A stretch of 64,000 bases of DNA from Ancylomarina euxina. GTDB taxonomy: Bacteria; Bacteroidota; Bacteroidia; Bacteroidales; Marinifilaceae. Of the stretch, positions 19,321 through 27,789 are shown one piece after another. Location of the stretch: NCBI RefSeq assembly GCF_003863355.1, contig NZ_QQWG01000015.1:40107-104106 (forward strand). The letters run 5' to 3'. The notes under the pieces are model-generated. The model did not search any database. It saw nothing but the letters and a program-made list of their open reading frames with translations, and had not been told where the DNA came from. A program made the translations under genes and the position numbers. How positions within the stretch are numbered: the first letter of the stretch is position 1; each line of letters starts with the position of its first letter.

Positions 19321-20106
19321 TTACCGAACCCGTTTCATATTCTGTTGACTAAAAAAACTCTCTTTGATATCAATATTAAATTTCACATTCTTAAACTCAA
19401 AAATGGTTTTATTACCCTCCTTATCCACAGGAACCATTTCCATTCGCGTAGGAATTTCCCTATCATCCATTTTGCGAATATCGAACAGGTTCTCTACATT
19501 AATTAGGTATGAATCCTCATCGTAGTATTCGGTTTTAAGGCGATGATAATCTTTAGTGGTAATCCACATCACCAGCTTACCCCATACTACAGGTGCCTCC
19601 TCCTTTGGGTACATTGAAATTTTATAACAAGAGTATCCCCGAATATCTTCCTTGCCGGATAGCTCATGGCGATAGTCCTTCAGAATAGAAGATTCCTTTA
19701 ATAAATCATCATTAGTAAAATCGGAGCCCATCCAGGATTGCATCATCATGGATGGTGGTATTTTAATCAAGCGTTCGATAGAAGGGACCCAATTCCACAT
19801 ATCTTTTTCCCTTTTTAGAAAAACCTGCCCCTTCTCTCTTGCTGGAGACATGATATAGATCATTGAATACTCAGTTCCTTTTGACCAGGATTTCATGATT
19901 ACCGTTCTCGACCAGGTGGGACGGACAATTGTCATGCTATATTCGCCCTGACTGCTAAGACCTCGCATTTTTTCATCTGCAATCCTCACAATCTCCTTTG
20001 CCGTAACACGATCTTTCTGAGCCAAGCTCGGAAAAGTCAATAAGCAAAACAAAACCGCTATTAATACGACAAACAAACTATATTTAAAGACTATAGTGAA
20101 TTTCAT
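19321..20106 (-). CDS. Outer-membrane lipoprotein-sorting protein (LolA-like)
   Basis: 261 residues: signal peptide (cut after SLAQ), then a LolA/LolB-fold domain of the type annotated 'outer membrane lipoprotein-sorting protein' (PF17131-like). Typical words are ADEKMRGLSSQGEYSM, WSRTVIMKSWSKG, GQVFLKREKDMWNWVPS and MMQSWMGSDFTNDDLL. The fold is an open half-barrel that carries acyl chains through the periplasm. First gene of the cluster. This family is distinct from housekeeping LolA and normally sits next to RND/MMPL or FtsX-type transporters of unknown cargo. Confidence 0.88.
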   Translation of the reverse strand: MKFTIVFKYSLFVVLIAVLFCLLTFPSLAQKDRVTAKEIVRIADEKMRGLSSQGEYSMTIVRPTWSRTVIMKSWSKGTEYSMIYIMSPAREKGQVFLKREKDMWNWVPSIERLIKIPPSMMMQSWMGSDFTNDDLLKESSILKDYRHELSGKEDIRGYSCYKISMYPKEEAPVVWGKLVMWITTKDYHRLKTEYYDEDSYLINVENLFDIRKMDDREIPTRMEMVPVDKEGNKTIFEFKNVKFNIDIKESFFSQQNMKRVR

Positions 20107-20512
20107 ATATTAAATATTAGGAAATACAATGAACGGGAGAAACTGAGATGGAGTAGACAAAAGAACGACCCATCTGGGTTCCATTCCTTAAGTAATTTAC
20201 AAACTATGATTCAAACCAGACAAATTTTATAATTTATTTTCTCATAAATACTTAATTTAATACGCTTTATCCTGAAACCATCGTCTTATCTTAGCAGCTA
20301 GAATCTCCTTCCCGCTTAATACAAAATATACGGAATAAAAGATAAGGAGAAGAAAACCATAAAGATCTGGCTTCCAGATACAGATAAGAAAACTGGATTT
20401 GAATGAAGGAATTGATTTTATGAATTCGCCCGTGGTAAAAACCTAACTAGCCAGAAGATAGCTTTCTCAGACTTTGGATTGTAGCAAAAAGATCTCAACC
20501 AATGAGATTTAA
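20107..20512. other. Spacer between the LolA-like gene and amrB
   Basis: 406 nt. No promoter with both boxes was recognised. The only notable content is a start-less open frame on the minus strand (see the separate remnant entry at 20257-20442). Confidence 0.5.
20257..20442 (-). pseudogene. Possible gene remnant with a membrane segment
   Basis: Minus-strand frame open for 61 codons between a TAG and a TAA, without an ATG. It reads like protein: KSSFLICIWKPDLYGFLLL, a hydrophobic stretch, then GKEILAAKIRRWFQDKAY at the stop. The aromatic/hydrophobic run followed by a basic amphipathic end would suit the last TM of a membrane protein. It may be the 3' scrap of a lost gene or chance; I do not recognise the family. 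Confidence 0.25.
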
Positions 20513-21358
20513 TTAAACGAAGCTTGGTAGATAGAACATAATAGAGAAATAATCCACGACAGAATTGGACGATGTGATGTCTCCCGAATTCCCCTGACGA
20601 AGAACTTTCACCTTAACATCCTTATAAAGTAATTGCAAATATTCCACAAGAGTCATGATAGGTCCAAAACCACAAACTGAGATACGGTGTCGGGTAATTT
20701 CATTAAAAATTTGCTCTGTATTCATTTTTTGAATGCCCTGAACAACCAAGTGATCGAGTCTAAACCCCAGATCGGGAGAGACATAATGAGAAAAATCAGA
20801 AGATGCCAAAACGAGTAACTTTCGTTTAAGAATCTTATTCGCGTCAACTATAGAAAGAGCTAAATTCCGTGCACATTCTATAGTTTGATGATTCATACAT
20901 ATGGGCAGAATTTTGAAGCCCTCACGCAAAAGCAATTGGAGAAAAGGAATCTGTACCTCTGCAGAATGCTCTGCTTGATGAGCCACAGTATTCATTGGTA
21001 AATTCAACATCTTGCCAAATTCAATATCCACTTTAACTTTTCCTAGTGGCGTTTCCCAGGCATCACTTCCTGCCACACTTACTTCCTCATCCAAATAAGC
21101 CGAATGATTGGGATTGAGAATAATAATCGTATCAAATTGAATTTGAGAATACCGGATTAATTCATATAAATGAATCGCTTCATAGCCTGAATACATATAA
21201 CCTGCATGTGGCACAACCCCTCCCAATATATGATTCTTCCCCAGTGAATAGTCAATCAGCTTAGATTCTTTACTCAAAATATGTTGAACCATTCCCTTTA
21301 TTCTTTCAGGCTGCTTAGGATAGAAAGTTCCTGCAACCGATGCCCTCCTTACTTTCAT
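20513..21358 (-). CDS. amrB: AmmeMemoRadiSam system protein B (MEMO1 family)
   Basis: 281 residues of the MEMO1 family, related in fold to class III ring-cleaving dioxygenases. It opens with the conserved KVRRASVAGTFYP and carries HAGYMYSG, NPNHSAY, AEHSAEVQIPFLQ and SSDFSHYV, whose His/Asp residues line the metal-site-like pocket. The role of bacterial Memo proteins is unproven; together with a radical SAM enzyme and an AMMECR1 protein they form the AmmeMemoRadiSam system. Here the radical SAM gene is 27 nt upstream, and no AMMECR1 domain is fused or adjacent. Confidence 0.93.
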   Translation of the reverse strand: MKVRRASVAGTFYPKQPERIKGMVQHILSKESKLIDYSLGKNHILGGVVPHAGYMYSGYEAIHLYELIRYSQIQFDTIIILNPNHSAYLDEEVSVAGSDAWETPLGKVKVDIEFGKMLNLPMNTVAHQAEHSAEVQIPFLQLLLREGFKILPICMNHQTIECARNLALSIVDANKILKRKLLVLASSDFSHYVSPDLGFRLDHLVVQGIQKMNTEQIFNEITRHRISVCGFGPIMTLVEYLQLLYKDVKVKVLRQGNSGDITSSNSVVDYFSIMFYLPSFV

Positions 21359-21385
21359 AATTTCTAGATTTATATTTTCACGATC

Positions 21386-22387
21386 TCAACAAATAAACAC
21401 CTGTTTCTTGCAGGCAACACAACGCCCATTTTCCATTCCTATTACCTCAACCATGTAGTTGAAACGACGCACTAATTCCTGACCACAATGATGGCAAGAG
21501 GTGTCATTTCCAAACCGGGTGTTCACATTACCCAAATACACATAATTCAGATATTCTTTGGCGATATCGTAGAAACGATATAACAAGTCTACTGGTGTAG
21601 GATCTATAATCAATTGATAGGCAGGGAAAAATCGGGACAGGTGCAAAACCGTATCTGGGCCCAGTTCTTCGGCTACCCAAGTTAAGAGTTCTTCAAACTC
21701 TTTCTCTTTACTATTCAAACCAGGAATTACCAAATGAGTTATTTCCAAATGCTTGCCACTCTTCCTTACCGTCTTTAGACTTTCCAATACAGGATCTAAT
21801 TGTGAATGGGTGTATTTTTTATAAAAGTCCCTTCTATAAGCTTTGATATCAATATTGAAGGCATCTATATACTCCAACAACTCATCAAGTGGATCAGCAT
21901 TAATATAGCCATTGGTCACCATAACATTCTTCAAATCAGCAAGCTTTATCTTACGAGCCAAGGTAATCATCGATTCAAAAAAAACCGTAGGCTCATTATA
22001 AGTATATGCAACACCAATACAAGATTTGCTTTCTTGTGCGATTTCCTGAATTTCTTCATCAGATATCACTCTCATATAGGGGTAGTCGCCAGGAAAAGCT
22101 TGCGAGATCTCATGATTCTGACAAAACTTACACCTCATATTACAGCCTTTTGTTCCAAGAGACAAAATTGAGCTAGCAGGAAAAAAATGATATAGAGGCT
22201 TTTTCTCAATAGGATCCATATGAATGGCCGAATACCTGCTGTCGACATCTGTAAAAAGAATGCCATCCCGATTCATGCGGACGTGACAAATACCCCGAAG
22301 CCCATCAGATATGGAACAAAAATGGGGACAAAGCGTACATCGTACTCTCCGATCACTCAGGGTTTCATAATATTGAGCTCTTTCCAT
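21386..22387 (-). CDS. amrS: AmmeMemoRadiSam system radical SAM enzyme
   Basis: 333 residues. The radical SAM cluster motif is CNMRCKFC in GTKGCNMRCKFCQNHEIS. An N-terminal Cys motif (CTLCPHFC, then GICHVR) and a C-terminal zinc-ribbon-like pair (CHHCGQEL and CVACKKQ) are typical of this pyruvate-formate-lyase-activating-enzyme relative. TYNEPTVF and DIKAYR are conserved SAM-binding motifs. Substrate unknown in all organisms. It is co-directional with amrB (27 nt gap) and forms a two-gene unit with it. Confidence 0.94.
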   Translation of the reverse strand: MERAQYYETLSDRRVRCTLCPHFCSISDGLRGICHVRMNRDGILFTDVDSRYSAIHMDPIEKKPLYHFFPASSILSLGTKGCNMRCKFCQNHEISQAFPGDYPYMRVISDEEIQEIAQESKSCIGVAYTYNEPTVFFESMITLARKIKLADLKNVMVTNGYINADPLDELLEYIDAFNIDIKAYRRDFYKKYTHSQLDPVLESLKTVRKSGKHLEITHLVIPGLNSKEKEFEELLTWVAEELGPDTVLHLSRFFPAYQLIIDPTPVDLLYRFYDIAKEYLNYVYLGNVNTRFGNDTSCHHCGQELVRRFNYMVEVIGMENGRCVACKKQVFIC

Positions 22388-22474
22388 AACAAAAGGTATA
22401 TTAATGTATACGAATGAGAAAGAGGCAGGGTTTCAGCTAAGGAGTTTGATTTATGTTTTTAAGACTAGTTATTA

Positions 22475-22915
22475 TTATATTTTATCATCCATAAAGTTTT
22501 TTAGTCGATTATTGATAAAATATTCCCATCCGCTCTGACAGCTTTCCCGTGTGAATTCAGGTATGGATTGAGGGAAACTATGGGTCACGACATGACTAAC
22601 ACGTATACTTGATCCTCCCTCTGTTATAAAGGTTTCAAAACTAACGAAGGACTCTCCTTCATAACCCTCATATTTCCATGAATATACAAGTTTTTCCAAA
22701 GGAATAACTTCGGAGATTTTCCACAAGTGCATGAAATTTCTTTCTCCAGATTTCACATTAAATTGGGTTTCAAAACCAACTTCAGCTGAGAAAGCTTCAA
22801 GATTCTCAAAAAACCAATGCTTCATTTGTTCCAACTCACTTATAGCTTTCCAAAGTTGACTAATAGATACATGAAAGCTTTGCTGGACTATAACAGGTTT
22901 TATTTCTTGATTCAT
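22475..22915 (-). CDS. SRPBCC/AHSA1 family protein
   Basis: 146 residues with the START-like helix-grip fold of the AHSA1 (Aha1 C-terminal-like) group: an N-terminal strand (IKPVIVQQSFHVSISQLWKAIS), the conserved MKHWFF, and a long C-terminal helix (FTRESCQSGWEYFINNRLKNFM). These proteins bind hydrophobic ligands; no substrate can be inferred. A good Shine-Dalgarno (AGGAGG on the minus strand, just upstream of the ATG) is unusual for this genome. It lies head to head with the DoxX-like gene. Confidence 0.85.
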   Translation of the reverse strand: MNQEIKPVIVQQSFHVSISQLWKAISELEQMKHWFFENLEAFSAEVGFETQFNVKSGERNFMHLWKISEVIPLEKLVYSWKYEGYEGESFVSFETFITEGGSSIRVSHVVTHSFPQSIPEFTRESCQSGWEYFINNRLKNFMDDKI

Positions 22916-23002
22916 ACTTTCCTCCTTTACGCTTAAATTCGCTGATTATCAATTCAATCTACATTTAAAACCAAAACAATTTATTGGGCATCGCCCCTCA
23001 TC

Positions 23003-23314
23003 TTGTTTGGCATGATGCTAGTAACAGCTGTCCTCTATTTTGTGTTTTACGATACAGTGGTAGACTATTTCACAAGCTATGGCTACCCCATTTATCTCAT
23101 CTATCCCCTCGCTCTTGCTAAAATCATGGGTTCACTTATTATCCTTAGCAACAAAAACAAATTCCTAAAAGAACTCGCTTATATGGGCTTCTTCTACAAC
23201 CTCATATTGGCCTTTTTTGCCCATCTCATGATCAATGAGTTTGATCCCATTCCAACACTATCTTTAATATTACTTTTCTTGTCTTATTTCACAGGAAAAA
23301 AGGTTCGACCTTAA
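23003..23314 (+). CDS. DoxX-like small membrane protein (true start unclear)
   Basis: 103 residues from the TTG at 23003, with three to four TMs and the DoxX-like pattern YGYPIYLIYPLALAKIMG...NKFLKELAYMGFFYNLILAFFAH. Similar families normally have a first segment of the form KKIIYWIST; here the in-frame upstream bases 22946-23002 encode STFKTKTIYWASPLILFG, so homology appears to extend beyond the TTG. No ATG/GTG/TTG exists between the upstream stop (22943) and 23003; ATT at 22952 is the only candidate in a suitable place. Either a rare start codon is used or the start was lost. It stops 6 nt before the convergent racemase stop. Confidence 0.72.
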   Translation: MFGMMLVTAVLYFVFYDTVVDYFTSYGYPIYLIYPLALAKIMGSLIILSNKNKFLKELAYMGFFYNLILAFFAHLMINEFDPIPTLSLILLFLSYFTGKKVRP

Positions 23315-23320
23315 TTCAAA

Positions 23321-24019
23321 CTAATCCTTCTTTAAAGCCCACTCTACCGCCTTTTCAGCATGTAATGTTGTGGTATCAAAGGTTGGGATGTTCACATCCG
23401 AATCCGAGATCAAAAGAGGAATCTCTGTACATCCTAAAATCACACCTTCAGCCCCTCTATCCTCCAGATTCTGAATAATCGTCTGATAAATCTGTCTCGA
23501 TTCATCCTTGATTTTGCCTTGAACCAATTCGCCATAAATAATTTGATGTACTTGCGCTCTTTCGGCATCAGTCGGAATAAGAACCTCAATACCAAACTGT
23601 TTAGCAAGCACTTCCTTATAGAAATCTTTCTCCATGGTGAACTTGGTGCCAAGCAAAGCCACTTTTTTAATGCCTTTACTTATAATTTCCATACCCGTCG
23701 CTTCAGCAATATGAAGAAAGGGAATTGAGATATTTGCCTTTATAGCTGGACTACATAGGTGCATGGTATTGGTACACAAAACAATAATATCTGCACCAGC
23801 TTTTTCTAATCGCTTAGCGGAGTCGATCATAATCTCATCTAGTTCTTCCCATTTATCCTCATGTTGAAGTTTCACAATTTGATCAAAGTCAACAGTATCC
23901 ATCAAACTCTTACAAGAGTGAAAACCACCCAGAACTGCTTTCACTTTCTTATTAATCAGTTCGTAATAAACGATTGACGATTCCCAACTCATTCCTCCAA
24001 TAAGGCCAATTCTTTTCAT
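23321..24019 (-). CDS. Aspartate/glutamate racemase family protein
   Basis: 232 residues of the PLP-independent Asp/Glu racemase superfamily (RacX/YgeA-like). It starts with MKRIGLIGGMSWESS. The two catalytic cysteines are in VLCTNTMH (about residue 82) and ILGCTEIPLL (about residue 197), so both acid/base residues are present. It would interconvert D- and L-aspartate or broader amino acids; YgeA-type members accept other substrates such as homoserine. Alone on its strand, convergent with the DoxX-like gene. Confidence 0.92.
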   Translation of the reverse strand: MKRIGLIGGMSWESSIVYYELINKKVKAVLGGFHSCKSLMDTVDFDQIVKLQHEDKWEELDEIMIDSAKRLEKAGADIIVLCTNTMHLCSPAIKANISIPFLHIAEATGMEIISKGIKKVALLGTKFTMEKDFYKEVLAKQFGIEVLIPTDAERAQVHQIIYGELVQGKIKDESRQIYQTIIQNLEDRGAEGVILGCTEIPLLISDSDVNIPTFDTTTLHAEKAVEWALKKD

Positions 24020-24282
24020 GTTACAAGGCTTTGTTTATATCAACAAACTCATAAGTCCAATTTATTGATCTATTGGACTACTCCTAAATTTACAAGTTTT
24101 CTACCAGTCATCCCTGATCTGAGTCATATTTTTAAAGTGCAAGTTCCACTGTTTATCCTGTACTTTTTGACGATAATCGATTTTACTCTTTTTATAGGAT
24201 ACCGAGTTATGAAAATACCATCATATGAATCTATCTTTGAACTTAAGAATCTAAAAAAGTTGAACCTACATATTTAAATAAA

Positions 24283-26187
24283 ATGATCATGAAGTTTAAA
24301 CAATTTAAGGGGGGTATCATCATGACCCTTTTAGCTGCAAGCATGTGTTTGCAAGCTACCGCACAGGTGAATTATAAGACCCGTGAAGAAATTCCAGCGA
24401 AGTACAAGTGGAACTTCTCTGATATTTATGAGAACTGGGAAACCTGGGAGGCTGATTTCAAGTCAATGTCTAAGGATATTGAAGTGATGCAATCTCTAAA
24501 AGGGAAGCTTGGTGAGAATGCTGATAATTTAGTCACACTTCTTACAGCTCAGGAAACGATGATGAAGAAAGCTTATAAAGTTTATCAGTTCGTTTCATTC
24601 CAATCGACTGTTGATGGAAAAAACATGGAGCTACAAGCTAAACTTCAGCAAGTGGGTATGTTTTTTGCAAATATGGGAATGACGACAACCTGGATCTCTC
24701 CGGAGATGATCAAGATTCCTGAAGCAACAATGAAACAGTGGATTGCTGAAACACCAGCATTGAAACCTCATGCCTTCGACTTGATGGATATGTACCGTAT
24801 GCAAAAGCACGTCTTGAATGAAGAAATGGGTCGTTTGGTTTCTTTCTTTTCTCAATCATCAGGTACTGCAGGTGATGTTTTCACCGCTCTTTCAACAACT
24901 GACATTGAATTTCAAGAAATTGAATTATCTAACGGTGAAACTGTAAAAGTGACTCCTGGTATGTATTCTCATATTACGAGTACAAACAAGAATCAGGAAG
25001 ATCGTAAGAAAGCTTATGAAGCACTTTACGATGTTTACTACAAAAACAAAAACACTTACGCTTCTATCTATCAAGGTATCATTCAGTCAGAATGGGCGAA
25101 TGCTCGCGCTGCTAACTATGAGTCTTGTTTAGATGCTAAATTGGAAGGTAACAACATTCCTAAGGATGTTTACTTAAACCTAATCAACACGGTTAGAGAA
25201 AACACAGCGCCAGTACAAAAATACACCAAGCTTCGTAAGAAGATTTTAGGTCTTGAAAAATACTACGGATTTGATGGTTCTATGAGTTTGGTTGATTTCG
25301 AAAAAACTTACCCATACGAAGAGGCCGTTGAGGTCGTGACTAAATCAGTTCTTCCTTTAGGAAAAGACTATCAAGCTAAATTGAAAAATGCAACGGCAAG
25401 CGGTTGGTTAGATGTGTATGAAAACCCTGGAAAGCGTGGTGGTGCATTTTCTGCTGGTGTTTATGGTGTTCACCCATACATGCTATTAAACTACGATGAG
25501 ACACTAGAGTATGTGTTTACTTTAGCTCACGAGCTAGGTCATACCATGCACACAACCCTATCTAACGAAACTCAGCCTTTCGCTACTCATGGCTATACCA
25601 TTTTTGTTGCTGAGGTTGCTTCTACTTTCAACGAGCGTTTACTTTTAGATCACATGATGGAAATCACTAAAGATCCTAAGGAGCGTATTGCTTTATTGAA
25701 TCAAGCCATTCAGGGTATTATTGGTACGTTCTATGCACAATCGATGTTTGCTGATTTCGAATACCAGGCTCACACTATGGTTGAGCAAGACCAACCTGTA
25801 AATGCTGATATTTTCGCGAAGCTTTGGGGTGATATTGCACAAAAGTATTACGGAAATGTTTCAGAGAAAACAAAGTATTCTAATTACCCATGGACTCGTA
25901 TTCCTCACTTCTATAACTCCCCTTACTACGTTTACCAATATGCGACTTGTTTTGCATCATCGGCTAAATTGTACACAGATGTAACGGAAGGTAGCAAGAA
26001 AGATAAGAAAGCGGCTTTAAAGCGTTACACAACTTTATTGCAATCGGGTGGAAACGATTTCCCAATGGAGCAATTGAAAAAAGCAGGTGTTGACTTGTCA
26101 AAACCTGAGGCTATTTTAGCTGTAATTAAGCAACTGGATGAATTGGTTGATCAATTGGCTATTGAAATTGAAAAGCTAGAGAAATAG
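24283..26187 (+). CDS. pepF: Secreted M3 oligoendopeptidase F
   Basis: 634 residues, zinc metallopeptidase of family M3B. The active site HELGH is at residues 416-420, followed by the third ligand in HGYTIFVAEVASTFNE. A signal peptide (MKFKQFKGGIIMTLLAASMCLQATAQ from the second Met) places it in the periplasm or outside, unlike the cytosolic PepF of Firmicutes. The start could be the first ATG (24283) or the third codon (24289); both give a signal peptide. Codon use is optimised as in the C1 peptidase gene, so expression is likely high. Ends before a terminator. Confidence 0.93.
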   Translation: MIMKFKQFKGGIIMTLLAASMCLQATAQVNYKTREEIPAKYKWNFSDIYENWETWEADFKSMSKDIEVMQSLKGKLGENADNLVTLLTAQETMMKKAYKVYQFVSFQSTVDGKNMELQAKLQQVGMFFANMGMTTTWISPEMIKIPEATMKQWIAETPALKPHAFDLMDMYRMQKHVLNEEMGRLVSFFSQSSGTAGDVFTALSTTDIEFQEIELSNGETVKVTPGMYSHITSTNKNQEDRKKAYEALYDVYYKNKNTYASIYQGIIQSEWANARAANYESCLDAKLEGNNIPKDVYLNLINTVRENTAPVQKYTKLRKKILGLEKYYGFDGSMSLVDFEKTYPYEEAVEVVTKSVLPLGKDYQAKLKNATASGWLDVYENPGKRGGAFSAGVYGVHPYMLLNYDETLEYVFTLAHELGHTMHTTLSNETQPFATHGYTIFVAEVASTFNERLLLDHMMEITKDPKERIALLNQAIQGIIGTFYAQSMFADFEYQAHTMVEQDQPVNADIFAKLWGDIAQKYYGNVSEKTKYSNYPWTRIPHFYNSPYYVYQYATCFASSAKLYTDVTEGSKKDKKAALKRYTTLLQSGGNDFPMEQLKKAGVDLSKPEAILAVIKQLDELVDQLAIEIEKLEK

Positions 26188-26209
26188 TATTTCTCAAACG
26201 AAATAGATC

Positions 26210-26240
26210 AAGGCAGTTCTGAAAGGGGCTGCCTTTTTTT
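26210..26240 (+). terminator. Intrinsic terminator after pepF
   Basis: AAGGCAG (26210-26216) pairs with CTGCCTT (26229-26235) and is followed by a T run. Confidence 0.8.
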
Positions 26241-27034
26241 ATTTAAGTATTATTTTTACATAAATCATGAGATGTAAGATTAATCTACAAACTACTTTAT
26301 TATCAACTAAAGATTTAAACTTTACTTAAAACCAATAGCTTCCTAAATAAACTGATGCTATGTTGTTTTGGCTTAGTGAATTATTTTTAAAGCATTTTTC
26401 ACTTGTTCTTTTGTCTTGAAACAAAAGAACCAAAAATTCAAGGCTCCGGCATTCGCTGACCCATTACGGCTTAAAGGCTAAACGAAATAAACTCGCTACG
26501 CTCAGACAGCATTTCGTTTTTAACGCCTTCCTCACCTATGGGGCCCCAGCTGCCATTGCCGAGGCCAATCTCAGATACAACAGCAAAGATTTCCCTATTG
26601 ATCTTCTCGAAATCTGACCTCTTTATCTAGGGCAAACCACTCAAATATGGGCCCCTGTTATTTAGAACACAACTAAACAAGCGTATTAGAGAAAAAAATC
26701 TACATTAAAGTTGATTTACATAAAAAAGCATTCTCAACTCAATTATTATGTTTCCAAAACCCGAATATGGCTTATACGAAGCTTACCCGAAGGAAGAGTG
26801 AAGGAAGCCCGAAGCTACAAGAAAGCCAAATTGAACTTTTTATTATTCAATAGAAACAAACTTAATATTTTGTTTCTGACCTGCTTACCTTCGATATCGA
26901 AGATGAGACATTTTGCCATTCAAATAAAATAGTTGGAACTTAGTCATAGATTTCGATCTGTTTACAGGATTTTAACGGTTTTGAAATTTAAGACTAAACT
27001 GCGTTTATATTATTCACTTTTAAATTAATTTATT
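26241..27034. other. Spacer with a structured, locally GC-rich repeat
   Basis: About 800 nt without a credible gene. The section 26400-26650 is clearly richer in G+C than its surroundings and contains hairpins (separate entry). The 73-codon frame at 26711-26932 has no protein-like features. Confidence 0.6.
26404..26535. repeat. Dispersed Bacteroidota-type structured repeat
   Basis: Begins with a hairpin GTTCTTTTGT/ACAAAAGAAC (about 26405-26430), continues AACCAAAAATTCAAGG, and contains a second large hairpin in which AAGGC-TAAACGAAAT (about 26474) pairs with ATTTCGTTTTTA-GCCTT (ending about 26529), enclosing CTCGCTACGCTCAGACAG. The phrase AACTCGCTACGCTCAGAC and the AAAGAACCAAAAATTCAAGG block resemble intergenic repeats seen in many Bacteroidota. 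Only one copy is in this window. Confidence 0.55.
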
Positions 27035-27613
27035 ATGGCATTCGTTAAAAAGAATATCGTAACCGATGGCTTAAGTGGTAAGCTCGGTAAAAATTTAGTT
27101 TTTAGACAAAGTAATGGAAAAACGGTTGTCTCAAGCAGCCCCACTCCAACGGGTATCAGTAGTGAAAAACAGGTAGACCAGCGTAAATTATTTACTAAAG
27201 CTGCCCATTATGCCCAAACTCAGATGGCCGATCCCGTATTTGGTGAAAAGTATCGTATGGCGGCAAAGGCCAAAGGGATACGGACTCCCAATAATTTAGC
27301 CGTTCAAGATTATCTGCGACCGCCTGTTATCGAAACACTTAATGCCAATGCTTATCATGGTGAGATTGGTGATGAGATAATTATAGAAGCTTATGATGAT
27401 CTTGAGGTAGAGAAAGTTTCTGTTGAAATTTACCATACCGATGGCAGCCTAGTGGAAAAAGGCATGGCCAGCACCAATGGGAATCCTTTTGAATGGCACT
27501 ATGCTGCCAGTGTTGCTAATGCAGAATATGGCGGGGATAAAGTTGTTGTTAAAGCCTTTGATCATCCGGGTAATGAAACTCTAAAAGAACTAGTATTGAC
27601 CTCACAAAACTAA
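27035..27613 (+). CDS. DUF6266-like protein of unknown function
   Basis: 192 residues. The N-terminus (VTDGLSGKLGKNLVFRQSNGKTVV, then PT) and the following EKQVDQRKLFTKAAHYAQ resemble the Bacteroidota family annotated DUF6266 (pattern GxSGKxGNxVFxxxxGKxxxRxxP...EKQxxQRxxF). The C-terminal half (about residues 105-190) has a beta-sandwich-like pattern: GEIGDEIIIEAYDDLEVEKVSVEIYHTDG, ending VVVKAFDHPGNETLKELVLTS. No signal peptide or TM. It stands alone between two structured non-coding repeats and has its own terminator-like hairpins. Function unknown; similarity is from memory of the family pattern. Confidence 0.7.
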   Translation: MAFVKKNIVTDGLSGKLGKNLVFRQSNGKTVVSSSPTPTGISSEKQVDQRKLFTKAAHYAQTQMADPVFGEKYRMAAKAKGIRTPNNLAVQDYLRPPVIETLNANAYHGEIGDEIIIEAYDDLEVEKVSVEIYHTDGSLVEKGMASTNGNPFEWHYAASVANAEYGGDKVVVKAFDHPGNETLKELVLTSQN

Positions 27614-27633
27614 TAGAAAGCTCGTTCTACGAA

Positions 27634-27740
27634 AATTCTGGCAGATAAAAGCTATCTGCCAGAATTCAAGTCCTCTAGTAAGCCTCTGCTTATAAAGAAA
27701 CGCTCCCTCCAATTTTGTAATATTGGAGGAAGCGTATTTT
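27634..27740 (+). terminator. Tandem hairpins after the DUF6266-like gene
   Basis: Hairpin 1: perfect 14-bp stem, arms 27634-27647 and 27653-27666, without a T run. Hairpin 2: ACGCTcCCTCCAAT (27700-27713) with ATTGGAGGaAGCGT (27722-27735), one mismatch, followed by ATTTTC. The second one is the better terminator candidate. Confidence 0.65.
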
Positions 27741-27789
27741 CAATTAACTTGATGGTCGAACCTGATTTATAATTTCTTTGATTGTAAGC

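Noticed and set aside
24065..24277. 70-codon frame upstream of pepF as a gene
   Set aside because: Stops just before pepF and covers its leader; hydrophobic stretch is likely by chance in AT-rich sequence.
26711..26932. 73-codon frame as a gene
   Set aside because: No start context, no homology-like motif, AT-driven composition; lies next to a non-coding repeat.
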